Positions 9,956-20,637 of a DNA stretch of 45,605 nt are shown here, piece by piece. The DNA lies in NCBI GenBank assembly GCA_037176905.1, contig JBBBWG010031375.1, positions 1 to 45,605 of the forward strand, in the 5' to 3' direction. The notes beneath the pieces are model-generated. The model saw only the letters and a list, made by a program, of their open reading frames with translations. It did not search any database and was not told the DNA's origin. How positions within the stretch are numbered: position 1 is the stretch's first letter; every line of letters starts with the position of its first letter. The DNA is from Azolla pinnata (lineage: Eukaryota; Streptophyta; Polypodiopsida; Salviniales; Salviniaceae). The position numbers and the translations under genes are program-made.

Positions 9956-11253
9956 TGTTAGAGATGGTGACGTTTATTCCACTTAGTAAGGCTAATACAA
10001 GTTGTCAATGCCAATAGCTGAGTGAGTGGTTGTTACCGAGGTAAGCACGCATGCTAATTAAAAGTTGCCTGTAATCACAAAGCCATCTCTTTTGTGGTGT
10101 CATGTGATGAGTGGTGTCAATGTCGAGTAACCATTCGATTGTCTCTCTAATAAAAGGGACGTAATCTTTACCATTTGATGACAATGTAAATTGCTATAAA
10201 TGTTTTATACATATTGTCCAAGCTTAGGTGCATTGATTTGTTGGAGATACGTACTTGGGCACCAACCATGTTGTTGGTTTGGTTGTGCTTATTGTTGTTC
10301 TCGATATTTATTCCGACATTCTCGCTCAATGTGTCTATTATAACCTCAATAAAAACACACTTTCGTCAAAGTATTGTTGGGAGAAAAGTTATTCTTCTTT
10401 CGAAATGTTAGTGTCCTTCTACAGTAGGGTTGTCATTGCACTACATATTGGGTCGAATGTGTTAGAACTACTCCACTCACATTCGAGCACCATTACATTT
10501 GATTTCTTCTTTTCGAATGTGCATCATTAACGATTCAACAGTGGGGCTTGTCACTGAAACTTGTGAGGTGATAAAGGGTGTCCATGAGAGCAATGCTACT
10601 AGGAAGAGGAGCACTACTTGCAGGTTGGAGTCCAAAGGCAAGAGTATTGTCCAATAACATTCGCCACTTATCAAAAATTTTGATAATTTCTTGGTTTTCC
10701 AAAAGGAAGGCATGAGAAGTTTCTTTAGTGAGGCAACATACATGATGAGATCTTGATGGTGGTACTTGCACTGTAAGAATGTCCAATTTTCTACCGACTT
10801 GTTTCACCGGACCATTTGAACTTACAGGTCTTCAAGGTCTTTCGCAATCCATTAAGCGTTGTTAGTTATTGTGGGTTGTGTTATGCCGCTTATGATGCCC
10901 TATAAGGTTTGTTCCCTTCAACATTAGTTTCATCCGCATCACCCATGTGAAGTAATTTGAGCCACAAAGTTTGTCGAGGTAGAAGCTTCTTATGACAGTC
11001 AAGAGTACGAGCGGCATATTCCCATACATCAAGGTTGTCAACCCGAGAACTTGAGTGGATTGATCTCTTGGCAAAGTGGACAAACCTGAGTGTCGATGTT
11101 AAGGAGTTGAATGCCGGGGTCGTGAGACCCAACAACAAAGTGGGTGTGTCAGTTCTGGTTTGTGTCATAGTTGTTAAATTAGATTAACTAGTGACAAAGA
11201 CACCAACACGGAACAAATATCCGAGGAAGTGGTAAGTGAGAGGCAAGCCTAGT
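9956..11253 (-). mobile_element. Decayed Ty1/copia gag-protease, minus strand
   Basis: Read leftward from a degenerate PBS at 11254-11265. The gag N-terminus is at 11080-10890 (GSNYFTWVMRMKLMLKG, the family's GxNYxxWKxxMKxxL). Middle gag pieces lie at 10807-10477. A zinc knuckle at 10357-10316 has its second Cys replaced by a TGA stop (CFY*GYNRHIEREC). The protease region near 10140-10020 reads WLLDIDTTHHMTP, in which the catalytic DSG/DTG has become DID. A VYYIP-like end near 9970 matches the copia segment before integrase. The element is inactive. Confidence 0.78.
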
Positions 11254-11440
11254 GCTCTAATATGATGTGATGAAGAGGAGAGAGAAAGGCTACCTAGAGA
11301 GAGAGAGAGAGAGAGTAAGGGCAAAAGTAATTATGTTACATTAAATATGTATTAGTTGTATATATCATGTTTTAGGCCCAAATATATATAGAGTTTCTAT
11401 TAGTTGAGGGAAGTTTATATAAGGAACACAATACCCCACA
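11254..11440 (-). repeat. Degenerate PBS and 5' LTR of the minus-strand copia relic
   Basis: GCTCTAATATGA at 11254-11265 matches the reverse complement of the Met-tRNA PBS at 9 of 12 positions. The LTR would follow from TGTGATGAAGAGG at 11266. A right end near 11440 is suggested because the minus strand there begins TGTGGGGTATTG and soon carries a TATATAA element. A (GA)n run lies at 11298-11316. The right limit is tentative. Confidence 0.5.
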
Positions 11441-12719
11441 AGTATATAGTGATTATTATTATTATATTATTATAACTTATTATTCTCACGTTTACTATAT
11501 GGATAATACAAACCATACCCTTTCCTTTGTTAATAAATATGTCAAACAACAGAAAACACGTAAATGAGTAATTGTTGCCTTACAACTATGTCAAGGTTCA
11601 TATAAAGTTATTCATTACAAAGCCTTGGTGGCACACCTATTAAGTATATTAGGTTACACACAAAACCAACTCTTTATCATGTATGTTGTTATTTCTATAA
11701 GAAACTTATTTTTTCTCATCATTACATTAATATGTTCATGTGTATATTATATCATGCATAAGTGATATTTTATCCCATGTGTAGTCATAAAGGCATTAAA
11801 ATAATTAGCTCACATTTATATCCCCCTTCCATCAAAATGGAAGACATACTCATTAGCATGTTAACAAATTTAACAACACTACAAATTGTTTAAAGCACCA
11901 AATATTTTGGATTTTTTTTTCAATTGATATACTCATAGCATTATGTGTTTAGAAAAATTATCAACAAGAATCACAAAGTACATATACACCATTCCATTTG
12001 GTCACTATGAAGAAAGCTATGATTTTTGCTTAAAAGTATGAATGATACATTCTGCCGAAAATACAACGTTTACAAACATGTTTATCAAGTGTCTCAAGTT
12101 TTCGTTTAAGTACCAACATTTTATTTTAAATTTCTTCAAGCAAAGCAAGCTTGGAAAAATTTAAATGACCAAAGAATGTAAGGCAAAGCTTTGTATTTGA
12201 GAAATATTGCAAGGATATTGTTGCATGTGCATGTTTGCAAGGATGTTGCTATCGCATCTAAAGAAAATAATTTTACAACTTTTATTCAAGGATAAAATGT
12301 TGTCGGTGCATGTCACAACATGGGCAAGCTCAATTGAAATGAAAAAATTATGTTCCAAGGTAATATCTCTGGCTACTTTGTCTCTTTATTAGACATTCGA
12401 TAATCTTTTATCACATGATTGTTTCCTTTCTAACTTGCAAAATAGTTTTGATTTCTTTTCATTTTTATCACTATGAAGCATTAATAAAATTTTGATTTTA
12501 AGTAAATAAACTCCATTTATCTTTGACCTTTTTACTAGCTAAAAGAACTTTATCTATACCATGCACAACATTTTTTGTTTTTACTATTTTGGTCTTCCTA
12601 TAACAAAATACAGATAAACTCTTCAAGTGTTATGACATTCAAATTGTCTTTTATCATAATTAATCAAGACATAATTAATTTATCTCCTATTCGTGGTTGC
12701 AACTCCTAGAAACATTTGG
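11441..12719. other. AT-rich spacer, no gene seen
   Basis: Only short open frames without recognisable domains, with ATT-rich runs at 11450-11480. Confidence 0.6.
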
Positions 12720-12980
12720 CATGACAATGAATTTGTAACCTTCAATTTATCATCCCCAATGCGATGGCCAAATTGAGTGCTTAACGACAATAAGATGATT
12801 AGATCAATATTTTGTTCAAGTTCAAGTCAATTGCTCACAAGTCATACCCACCTCTGTAATGGGCAACCGAGTTTGGCTCTTATATCAACATGTTAACTTC
12901 CAATTAACCTTGCGTGAAGTTAGATCACAAAAACCTAGGGCCTTTCCTCATCATCGAGATAATTTTGACCCATAAGTATT
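12720..12980 (+). mobile_element. Ty3/gypsy integrase scrap
   Basis: Near 12744-12790 one frame reads YHPQCDGQIEC, the conserved integrase phrase YHPQTDGQTER. It is preceded by WHDNEF-like residues and followed by a stop a few codons later. The flanking frames are broken. It is too short to assign to a lineage. Confidence 0.6.
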
Positions 12981-13074
12981 TGAGGTTTACACAGGCATGA
13001 GTCAATACTTGACAATTCACAATACTAGAATAATTATCAAGAAGATCTTTTTGCTTTTATCTTTTCACTGTTTG

Positions 13075-13720
13075 TTATTCTTCCTTAATGGTGTCATCTT
13101 CTTAATGGCGACGATCTAGCAATTGATTAATAGAGTGATCTGACTTCCTTTCCTTTGGGCTCACACACCGCGTTCCGTAATAAGACAATCATGTAATTTT
13201 ATTCCTCCTTAAGGTGTGATCTTCTTAATGGCAAACATCTAGCAATTGGTTAATGGAGGTATCTAAATTCCTTTTCATTGCTTGTTTAACTTGCACACCT
13301 CATTCCATAGTAACACAATCATGTAATTTTATTCCTCCTTAATGGTGTGATCTTCTTAATGGCGAAGATTTGGCAATTGGTTAATAGAGTGATCTAACTT
13401 CCTTTCCTTTGCTCATTTGGCTCACACACCTCATTCCATAATAAGACAGTCATGTAATTTTATTCCTCCTTGAGGTGTGATCTTCTTAATGGGAAAGATC
13501 TAGTAATTGGTTAATGGAGGGATTTAACTTTCTCTCCTTTGCTTGTTTAGCTTGCACACGTCATTCCATAGTTACAACACAATCATGTAATTTTATTCCT
13601 CCTTAAGGTGTGATCTTCTTGATGGTAGAAATCTAGCAACTCGTTAATGGAATGATCTAACTTCCTTTCCTTTGCTTGTTTGGCTCACACACCTCGTTCT
13701 ACAGCAGCATAATAAAGGCC
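13075..13720. repeat. Five-copy tandem array, ~124-133 bp unit, dimeric higher-order pattern
   Basis: Units begin with TTATTCCTCCTTAA at 13075, 13199, 13329, 13460 and 13593. Each unit contains GTGATCTTCTTAATGG, a TAGCAATTGGTTAAT block, a CTTCCTTTCCTTTGC block and an AATCATGTAATTTTATTCC end. Copies 1 and 3 share AATAGAGTGATCT, GGCTCACACACC and ATAATAAGACA. Copies 2 and 4 share AATGGAGG, CTTGCACAC and ATAGT-AACACA. The array is therefore built from an A-B dimer of about 260 bp. The last copy is a mosaic. Confidence 0.88.
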
Positions 13721-15030
13721 GAATCTTTGTATTAATATAGACTAGTAGATCCTTAATTGAGCAAGAAATTCTTGTTATCAAAGGAATTTTATGGTGTGAA
13801 AGGCAAGATTAATGCTAGTTCAGGTGAAGGGTTGATCGTCAACATAAAGCTCAATGAAATGATCAATTGGAAGAAACATACGTTAAAAATCTTTTCTCCT
13901 CATTTAACATTCAAGAGCACAATTAAATAGATTGGGTGGTTTGTAGTTTACATGTCATCCTTATTGGATTTACTTAACATGTGTGTGTCCTTGGGCATCC
14001 TCTATAGAATTGGTTAAGCGAATGATAATTAAGGTCCTATTCCTAGAAAGCCATAACCTATCTATAACTAGAACCTCTTAGCGGATGGGTGGTTCTAACA
14101 GAGTTGTACTAATGAGAACTAATGATCTACCAAGTCCTAATGTGGAGATCGTGGTCAATATAGTAGCCTTCCACAACATGAATCTCAAAATCCCAACTGT
14201 ATATAAAAAAAAGCAAGATTTCAAGCACTAAAATTCTCGTGAGTCTTCCTGCTCGTGTTCAAAGTATTACATCTTGTTGAGCCTAGCTCTCGATGCTTGT
14301 TTGCATTTTCAAAATTTATCCTGTGCTTTTTGTCTAGCCTCTTGGGTATGTTGCTCAACTTGGAACTCTGTGCAGAGTTAGCAAGCAATGGAATGGAGAT
14401 ATAGCTACTTTAACAATCAATTCTACGTCTTGTGACAATCAAACTGTGAACTGCAATAGCTTTTACTTTTTTATGCCTAGCAAAGTTTGTTAGATTAAGA
14501 AGCTTCGATTGTTGTGCGAATATTCGACAGCCCATCGAACTGTGAATCCATGGACTTTTGACATATTATTGCAAGAGCATAAACGCTACACATCATCCAT
14601 CGTGTGTGACTAGATCTCCATTCACACAATTTAACTAATAGAAACAATCCCAATCCTAGTTTTAAAGTTGGGGTTCATCGAGGAAATCACCTGGATGTTT
14701 TTGATCAGTTCGCCAACTTCGAGCATCTTCTGTATACATGCTACCTACAAAGAAATGGTTTATAAAATGGAAAGCGCACTAGGGCAGATAGCACAAGGTA
14801 GACGGAGTAAGACTTTTAGTCCAGCACAATTTGTAATGACCATAATCAAAGAGATTGATATATGAGCCTTTGAGGGCTATCTGTCAAACGAACCGACCAA
14901 ATAAATTGTTGCCTGCTTTGATACCTTGTAAAGCTGATTGAATGATGTTGAAAAGAATGAAGGTTATGGCCATTTGAGACCTTTCTAGTTAGCCTCCAGT
15001 TCAAAACTTGTCCATGGATCCAATTCGGAA
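13721..15030. other. Spacer, no gene seen
   Basis: No recognisable coding segment. The longest plus-strand frame (14668-14865) shows no domain. Its right part forms the downstream flank of the PPR gene. Confidence 0.5.
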
Positions 15031-15345
15031 CCAGCAGCACAAGTCGGTTCCTCTCTATCTTTCCCAATCTTTACATTAATAAACACATCGACAGCCCTTT
15101 GAACGCTGTCCCTGTGATATAATGAGCAGAAATCAGAATATGTGTGAAGAGCCAGTAGCATATGTGGGGTTCTCTTCCCTGATCTTTACATTCGTAAACA
15201 CGTCGATAGCCCTCTGAAATAGCAGAATATGTTTGAAAAACCAGCAGCACATGTGCGTGCTCTTCCCTGATCTTTAAATAATAAACTGGTCCTTTGAAAT
15301 CTTTCCCTGTGATAAAATGAACAGAAAATGAGAATACGAATGCTT
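15031..15345. repeat. Three imperfect ~90-120 bp repeats downstream of the PPR gene
   Basis: Units start with CCAG(C/T)AGCA at 15031, 15152 and 15241. They share a CTCTTCCCTGATCTTTA-like block, a AACAC(A/G)TCGA(C/T)AGCCCT block and a GTGATA(A/T)AATGA(A/G)CAGAAA block. The middle unit lacks the last block. They lie in or near the 3' UTR of the minus-strand PPR gene. Confidence 0.65.
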
Positions 15346-15418
15346 GATTCATCAACAGAAACAATGAGAACAGTATTGAAAATACATGGTACCTATAATT
15401 GCTTTTCTCCCAGTTCAA

Positions 15419-17902
15419 TCAAAGTGTACAAGATGCTAGCGGTCCCTTCTTTGCATCAACAGCATCTGAGGCAATATCTAACCTCGGCACATAGCCGAGC
15501 TCCGCCATGTGATGTTTCAAAGCTTTCAACCTCGAGTTTATACCAGCATGTTGGGGGGAATCTCTCTCACCCACCACGAATTCATGCATGGCACCATCGA
15601 TCTGGATCCACGCAGTCGCATGCTTTTTCCACGCGTTCGCACATGCCCGGAGCCTCTCGACCTCAGCAGCTTCATCCCACATCTGCACATCCTGAAAGAT
15701 GTTTGACATGAGCGTGAATGCAGCCCGATTCTCAGGATCGATATGAAGAATCTCCCGGAAGCATTCAGGGCCCAGTTCCCGTTCTCCGTATTTCCTGCAT
15801 GCGGTGAGCAGCGACATCCAGCCCATGATGATGCCAGGAACATCTTGCATGTTGCGCAACAACTGGCCAGCCTCATGTAGCTTACCGGCCCTCCCCAGGA
15901 GGTCTACAAGGCAATTGAAATGCTCCACCTTTGGCGAAAGCCCATATTTCTCCTTCATTGAATTGAAATACCAGTACCCCTCGTCGACCTGACCTGCATG
16001 GCAACAGGCAGCTAGCACAACTGTGAACGTAGTGAGATCGGGTTTCAGCCCATTCTTCTCCATTGCGTAGAAACATTCTCTCGCCTCCTTGCACTGCCCA
16101 TGTTGTGCATAGCCTGCTATAAGGGCCGCCCAACAGGCAACCTCATCCCTCGCCGGCCCTTGGAGCAGCTTCCGCGCCTCTTCTAGACTACCGCACCTCG
16201 CAAACATGTCGACCAGTGCCACCCTTACAGCCACATCGATCTCGCACATGTTCTCCACAATCTGGCCATAGATGAACCTCCCTTGGGTTAAAGCTCCTGC
16301 ACCTCCACATGCTTTCAGCATGCACAAGTATGTCACCCGATCCGGCCTCAGCCCTGACAGAAGCATCCGGTAGAACAAGCTGATTGCCGAATGCTCATGC
16401 CCGAACTGCACATACCCCCCCATGATCGAATTCCATGATACCACATCACGGTTTGACGAGAAGCTCTCGAAGACCCTTCTACCTTCATCCAGGCTTCCGC
16501 AGCTGAGGTACATATCGATGAGGCTGTTCAAAACTACCACGTCAGGGACGAGATGCGTCTTCACAATCCGATCATGTATCCAGCGGCCGTTCACACAATC
16601 CTCTCGCTTCGCACATGCCTTTACAGCACAAGAGAGAATACCTCCATTCAGCTGCACATTCTCATTGCAAGCCCTCTCAAAAAGACCTAATGCGATGTCT
16701 TCATGTCCATGTTGCATATACCCAGAAACAATCGCATCCCACGACGATGGATTCCTTTCAGGCAAGGTATCGAAAGCTTTCTGTGCATCCATGAGGCATC
16801 CGGACGATGCATACATGCCAATGATGCCATTCAAAACGCCGACGTTCGAGCAAAGGTTTCCCTTCAAGATTTGATCATGCAAGACTCGGCCTTCGTTCAT
16901 CGCCCCTACGCTACCGCAGGCTTTCAACACACAAGACCATATGATCTCGTTCAGCTGCACAGTTCTCTTCTGCATTGCGGCAAACAGCTGCAATGCCATG
17001 TTGAAACGTTCATGCTGGACGCATCCGCCAATAATCGCCCCCCATGATCGCTCACTCTGATCCTGGGCCGATACCCCGTGCATCACCTTCCACGCCTCTT
17101 CAAACTCGCTGCATTTTGCATACATGTCAATGAGCGCATTGTTAAGAACCAGATCGGAATTCAGATCATTTTCGATGATCTGGTTGTGTATTTGCCGCCC
17201 TTCTTCCAATGCTCTTATCGATCCACACGCCGTCAGCACGCACGAGAAGATGACCACGTTAGGTTCGATGCCATGCCGATGCATCGATGCAAAAAGCTCG
17301 AGGGCCTTGGCACCGAGGCCATGCCGGACATAGCCTGCCATGAGAGCACCCCATGGGAACACATTCCTGTGCGAGTGCATGCAGAACACCTTGCTCGCGT
17401 CGTCGATACAACCACATTTTGCATACATGTCGATAAGGGAGCATCCATAAACCTCATCGAGCTTCAGCCCACGTCTGAGGATGCAGTCATGGACATGCCT
17501 GCCATATGCGATGCTCTCTTCAATGCTACACGCCTTGAGAGCGAGAAGGAAAGATGCCTTCGACGGCGTAACACGACCGCTTCGGCACATGTCGAAGAAG
17601 ATTTCAAGGGCGAAGAAGCCATGCCTTTGATCGATGTAAGCAGAGATGAGGGCATTCCAGGATACCACATCATGCGCATGCGGGGGAGCCAGATCGAAGG
17701 TCTTGACGGCTTCCGGGAGGCTGCCACATCGGGCATACATGTCCAGGAGGGCTGTTCGCACGACCACATCGGCATCATGACCGTGCTTGACAATGTGGTG
17801 ATGAGCTTCTCGCCCCTGCTTCAGGAGTCCCCTGCTGCCACAGAGCTTCAGCTCGGACGAAAGAGCGTATTTGCAGACAGCAGGGTCAGATCTCAGAGGC
17901 AT
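15419..17902 (-). CDS. PLS-class pentatricopeptide repeat protein, E-type, no DYW domain
   Basis: Intronless frame of 827 codons, starting at the first in-frame ATG (17902); no in-frame ATG lies between it and the upstream stop. It consists almost entirely of PPR motifs in P-L-S order. The L and S motifs are easy to see as repeated VVSWNALI, ALELFxxM, CVLxACGS, GRxIHxxI and LIDMYAKCG phrases, about 18-20 motifs in all. E1/E2-like motifs start near residue 690 (WMSLLTACRKYGE, then HIDPENRAAF and HEFVVGERDSPQ). The protein passes the GYVPR box, where a DYW domain would start, and stops about 25 residues later, so the HxE and CxxC zinc/deaminase motifs are absent. Such proteins bind specific organelle RNAs, usually for C-to-U or other editing, and would need a deaminase in trans. 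No strong transit peptide is obvious in the first 20 residues. Confidence 0.93.
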   Translation of the reverse strand: MPLRSDPAVCKYALSSELKLCGSRGLLKQGREAHHHIVKHGHDADVVVRTALLDMYARCGSLPEAVKTFDLAPPHAHDVVSWNALISAYIDQRHGFFALEIFFDMCRSGRVTPSKASFLLALKACSIEESIAYGRHVHDCILRRGLKLDEVYGCSLIDMYAKCGCIDDASKVFCMHSHRNVFPWGALMAGYVRHGLGAKALELFASMHRHGIEPNVVIFSCVLTACGSIRALEEGRQIHNQIIENDLNSDLVLNNALIDMYAKCSEFEEAWKVMHGVSAQDQSERSWGAIIGGCVQHERFNMALQLFAAMQKRTVQLNEIIWSCVLKACGSVGAMNEGRVLHDQILKGNLCSNVGVLNGIIGMYASSGCLMDAQKAFDTLPERNPSSWDAIVSGYMQHGHEDIALGLFERACNENVQLNGGILSCAVKACAKREDCVNGRWIHDRIVKTHLVPDVVVLNSLIDMYLSCGSLDEGRRVFESFSSNRDVVSWNSIMGGYVQFGHEHSAISLFYRMLLSGLRPDRVTYLCMLKACGGAGALTQGRFIYGQIVENMCEIDVAVRVALVDMFARCGSLEEARKLLQGPARDEVACWAALIAGYAQHGQCKEARECFYAMEKNGLKPDLTTFTVVLAACCHAGQVDEGYWYFNSMKEKYGLSPKVEHFNCLVDLLGRAGKLHEAGQLLRNMQDVPGIIMGWMSLLTACRKYGERELGPECFREILHIDPENRAAFTLMSNIFQDVQMWDEAAEVERLRACANAWKKHATAWIQIDGAMHEFVVGERDSPQHAGINSRLKALKHHMAELGYVPRLDIASDAVDAKKGPLASCTL

Positions 17903-17991
17903 GGAAGGCAACGAAGGCGGCGGTGATGGTGCTTGCGAGCCATGGATGGATGATGCACCATCTGAGTCTTGCGATCTCTGTTCCTCATCCT

Positions 17992-18007
17992 AAACCCTAA
18001 ACCCTAA
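17992..18007 (-). promoter_or_regulatory. Double telobox upstream of the PPR gene
   Basis: AAACCCTAAACCCTAA on the plus strand (TTAGGGTTTAGGGTTT on the gene's strand) lies about 90 bases before the ATG. Teloboxes are common in leaders and proximal promoters of plant housekeeping, translation and organelle-related genes. Confidence 0.6.
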
Positions 18008-19421
18008 TCTTCTTGTTGTCATGGCAACATTTGTATGACAAAACCACAAATCAAATTCCATCTGATCTACTGATTAATCAGAAGATATGATTTTTAGGGC
18101 TTCTCCACACGCAATTCAGGGTGCGATTAGTGGCTTTCATTGATATATTTGCTCTATATGTCGCCCTATCCATTGCGCTGGTATTGTCGAGTGGGCGATC
18201 TGCTCTAGCTGCAATCAGGGAATCGCTCATGATTATTCCCGATCGTACCATCATGTTCTTGCTGGATTCAAGTCAGTTCGATACCACTTTGTATGTTGCG
18301 CGGCAGTAAGTTACGAACAAAATGCCATTGTGGCATGCAGAGTCAATGGATGCAATGACTTGCCGCAGCTTGGTGTCATTTAATTGTTGAGATCGTTTAA
18401 TTTACTGCATGCATCTGCCATTTGACAATAAAATGGAAAAAATTACGTCGCTCACAAATTAAGGGCAAGTTCCAATCAACATTTAGCGGATTGAAAATGT
18501 GTTCGAATCAACGTTTCGCTGATTGAAAATGTATTTGCTTAGTTCATGTTCGTGTGCTATAATGATTTCATGTTTTGACCAAGCATCGATTGATCAAGCA
18601 AGTAGCTTGTTGATTAATTCTTGAAGAAATGTCATTGATGAGTTGATCATGGGTGTCGAATCAGAAAATGTTTCAAGAAAACATCAAGTGGGCATCATAC
18701 CATACCGGTAGGACATTTCATAGGCTAACTTTCCCAAAACTTAGAGTGTGTAAAGCAGTTGCGAGTCACGAGTTCGATTCTTAGATGATAAAAAATCATA
18801 TACTGTAAAGCAGTTAGAGGTCACGGGTTCAAATCTCGAATATACGAATGGACATGTCTAGCTTCCCATGTTTTTTGTCTTTTTCTTCATTCTTTGGCAT
18901 TTCACCCTTTTCTTCTTCTTCTTCTTCTTCTTCTGTAGATGACACATCTTCAAGAAGATAAAAGCAACAGTACATGACACAGTGAGATGATCAAAATAAA
19001 AGTAGATAGAACATGTGGAAGTTCTTTCTTTTTTGGTTTACATTCTTATCAACAGTGCTCTCTATCTGGCCAACTGTTGCAAGAAATACCTATTTGTCCA
19101 CCGGATCTTTTATGCCTCTCAAAGTCATTCCGATGACTCTTAACCAACCACAGACTGTTAGCATGTAGATGATCGAAATACCATCGAATATCAGACCAAA
19201 GCTTTTGCTTCATGGTGTCGAAGCAACGAGAGGAAGCTCTCGAAACTCGACCTTCACCCCCGATCACGAAGGCATCATCTTTGTTTTCTCACTATTTACC
19301 TTGTTGACCTTTGTGCTGATGAAACAACAGGAGACAAGCAATTCGGTGATGTAAGCTTGATGGACATGTCCGCATACAGTCTTTCAACGAACGATTCATT
19401 TTTTGATATGGAAAGATCGAT
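18008..19421. other. Spacer between the PPR gene and the next minus-strand gene
   Basis: A 32-bp direct repeat (AATCAAC-TTT-GC-GATTGAAAATGT) lies at 18474-18532. A duplicated ~57-bp segment at 18754-18840 starts GTAAAGCAGTT and each copy ends in a tRNA B-box-like motif (GAGTTCGATTC, GGTTCAAATC). A (CTT)n run lies at 18913-18934. A minus-strand frame at 19049-19267 (MKQKLWSDIRWYFDHLHAN) looks somewhat protein-like and could be an alternative last exon of the neighbouring gene, but I cannot join it convincingly. Confidence 0.45.
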
Positions 19422-20637
19422 TCATTTGATACCATACCGCAGATCTTGAAGCTTTTGGAAGAAACCCTGCGAGAATCGCTCGAATTCACTCTCGATTTCC
19501 TGCATCTTACACCAAGTTATGGAGATGCCAGCCAGCCAAGAAGCAGTTCAAATGTGTTGTAGATAGAGCCGGCAAACATACACTAACCTTCAGTTTGGAA
19601 AGACAAAGGTCCTTCTGCTTTCGCTCCAACGATAAATGTGACATTACCTCCTTCAAAAATCAGACAAGTTGTTACCACCACAAAAAGCTTCCTTGAGAAC
19701 TTCCCTTTCACAGCGACGATTATGTAGTGCAGAATGTACTGGTCACTTCAAATGAAATCACACGACAGAGGATAGAGAAAAGGCATCGATCAGATTATGC
19801 AGAAAATTCCTGATTAATGCCATGTATTTGGCACTAGAACAAGTCTAAGAGGCATACAACGACATGGATTTGTATGTAGCTAAATGCTGCAAGCATACAA
19901 GAGCATTGCATATGGCCATGCATGCCCCCCTGATTGTGAAGAGCTTAGAAAGAATCGATTCCGCCTGTGAATGCCGAAACAACACAAATTGTGGGGGCGG
20001 GGGGATGGGTGGAGAGTATTTGCACATTGCGAAACGAAATCCAAAGCAGAGAATTGGCAAGATTAAGGGGTCCAAATCACCTGCATGTGATGAAAGAACT
20101 CATAGTCGTCGGAGCCCATCTGCGGCTTGATCAAGTCACCCGTGCTTTCATCATCGTCTTCTCCTCCGCTCTTCACCTTCCTCGCCTGTTGCTTGCTCGG
20201 CACATCGATGGACTGCAAGTATCCATCGCGATCTCCGCAGCATTGGGCAACATCGTCAATATCTTCTTCCTCTTCTTCTGTGTCACCGTCTTTGGGGGGG
20301 CCTAGGATCTAGGCTTCCCCGAGGGAGAGATCATTCATTCAATGGATGAAGAAGAATGTAGAAGAGATAATGTAGCCTACGGAGGTCCGTTAGGGATTGT
20401 GTAACTACCTATCTTACCTGTCTTGCAAGGTTGGGGTCGAAGACCTGCAAGCAATAGCACACAAAGACAGAGAAAAGATGTGGATTAGAGGAGACCCACA
20501 AATGGTGAGAAGTAAGAAGACATGGATGAAACGGATGGATAAGAAGAAACCTTGGGCCCGAACACTCGAACACTGGTGTTCTGCATCTTCCTTCTCCTCT
20601 TCCAATTCATGGGGGCAACGCCAGAGACATCTTCTCT
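19422..20637 (-). CDS. Unrecognised multi-exon gene, acidic/coiled-coil-like protein (5' end unresolved)
   Basis: Joined model on the minus strand: exon A about 20637-20551, exon B 20444-20418, exon C 20301-20081, exon D 19650-19588, exon E 19499-19422. Every junction has GT..AG and the reading frame stays open throughout (C to D and D to E in phase 0). The protein begins Glu/Asp-rich (ELEEEKEDAE), has an acidic run TEEEEEDIDD, a basic patch (KQQARKVK), another acidic run, the phrase IKPQMGSDDYEFFHHMQ, and ends in a likely amphipathic helix (VMSHLSLERKQKDLCLSKLK then EIESEFERFSQGFFQKLQDL). I do not recognise the family. The first exon is not found; an ATG frame at about 20791 (MPKQNWYEVAVIM) is one candidate. 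A second frame stays open through exons A and B but meets a stop in exon C unless an internal donor is used. Confidence 0.5.

Noticed and set aside
13075-13720. CRISPR-like array
   Set aside because: The repeats are contiguous ~128-bp units without unique spacers, in a plant genome; this is a tandem satellite.
17903-17911. Start of the PPR frame at 17911
   Set aside because: The codon there is TTG, not ATG. The first in-frame ATG is at 17902.
17078-17926. 282-codon plus-strand open frame and others inside 15328-17926
   Set aside because: Antisense shadows of the PPR gene; they show no domain and share its repeat periodicity.
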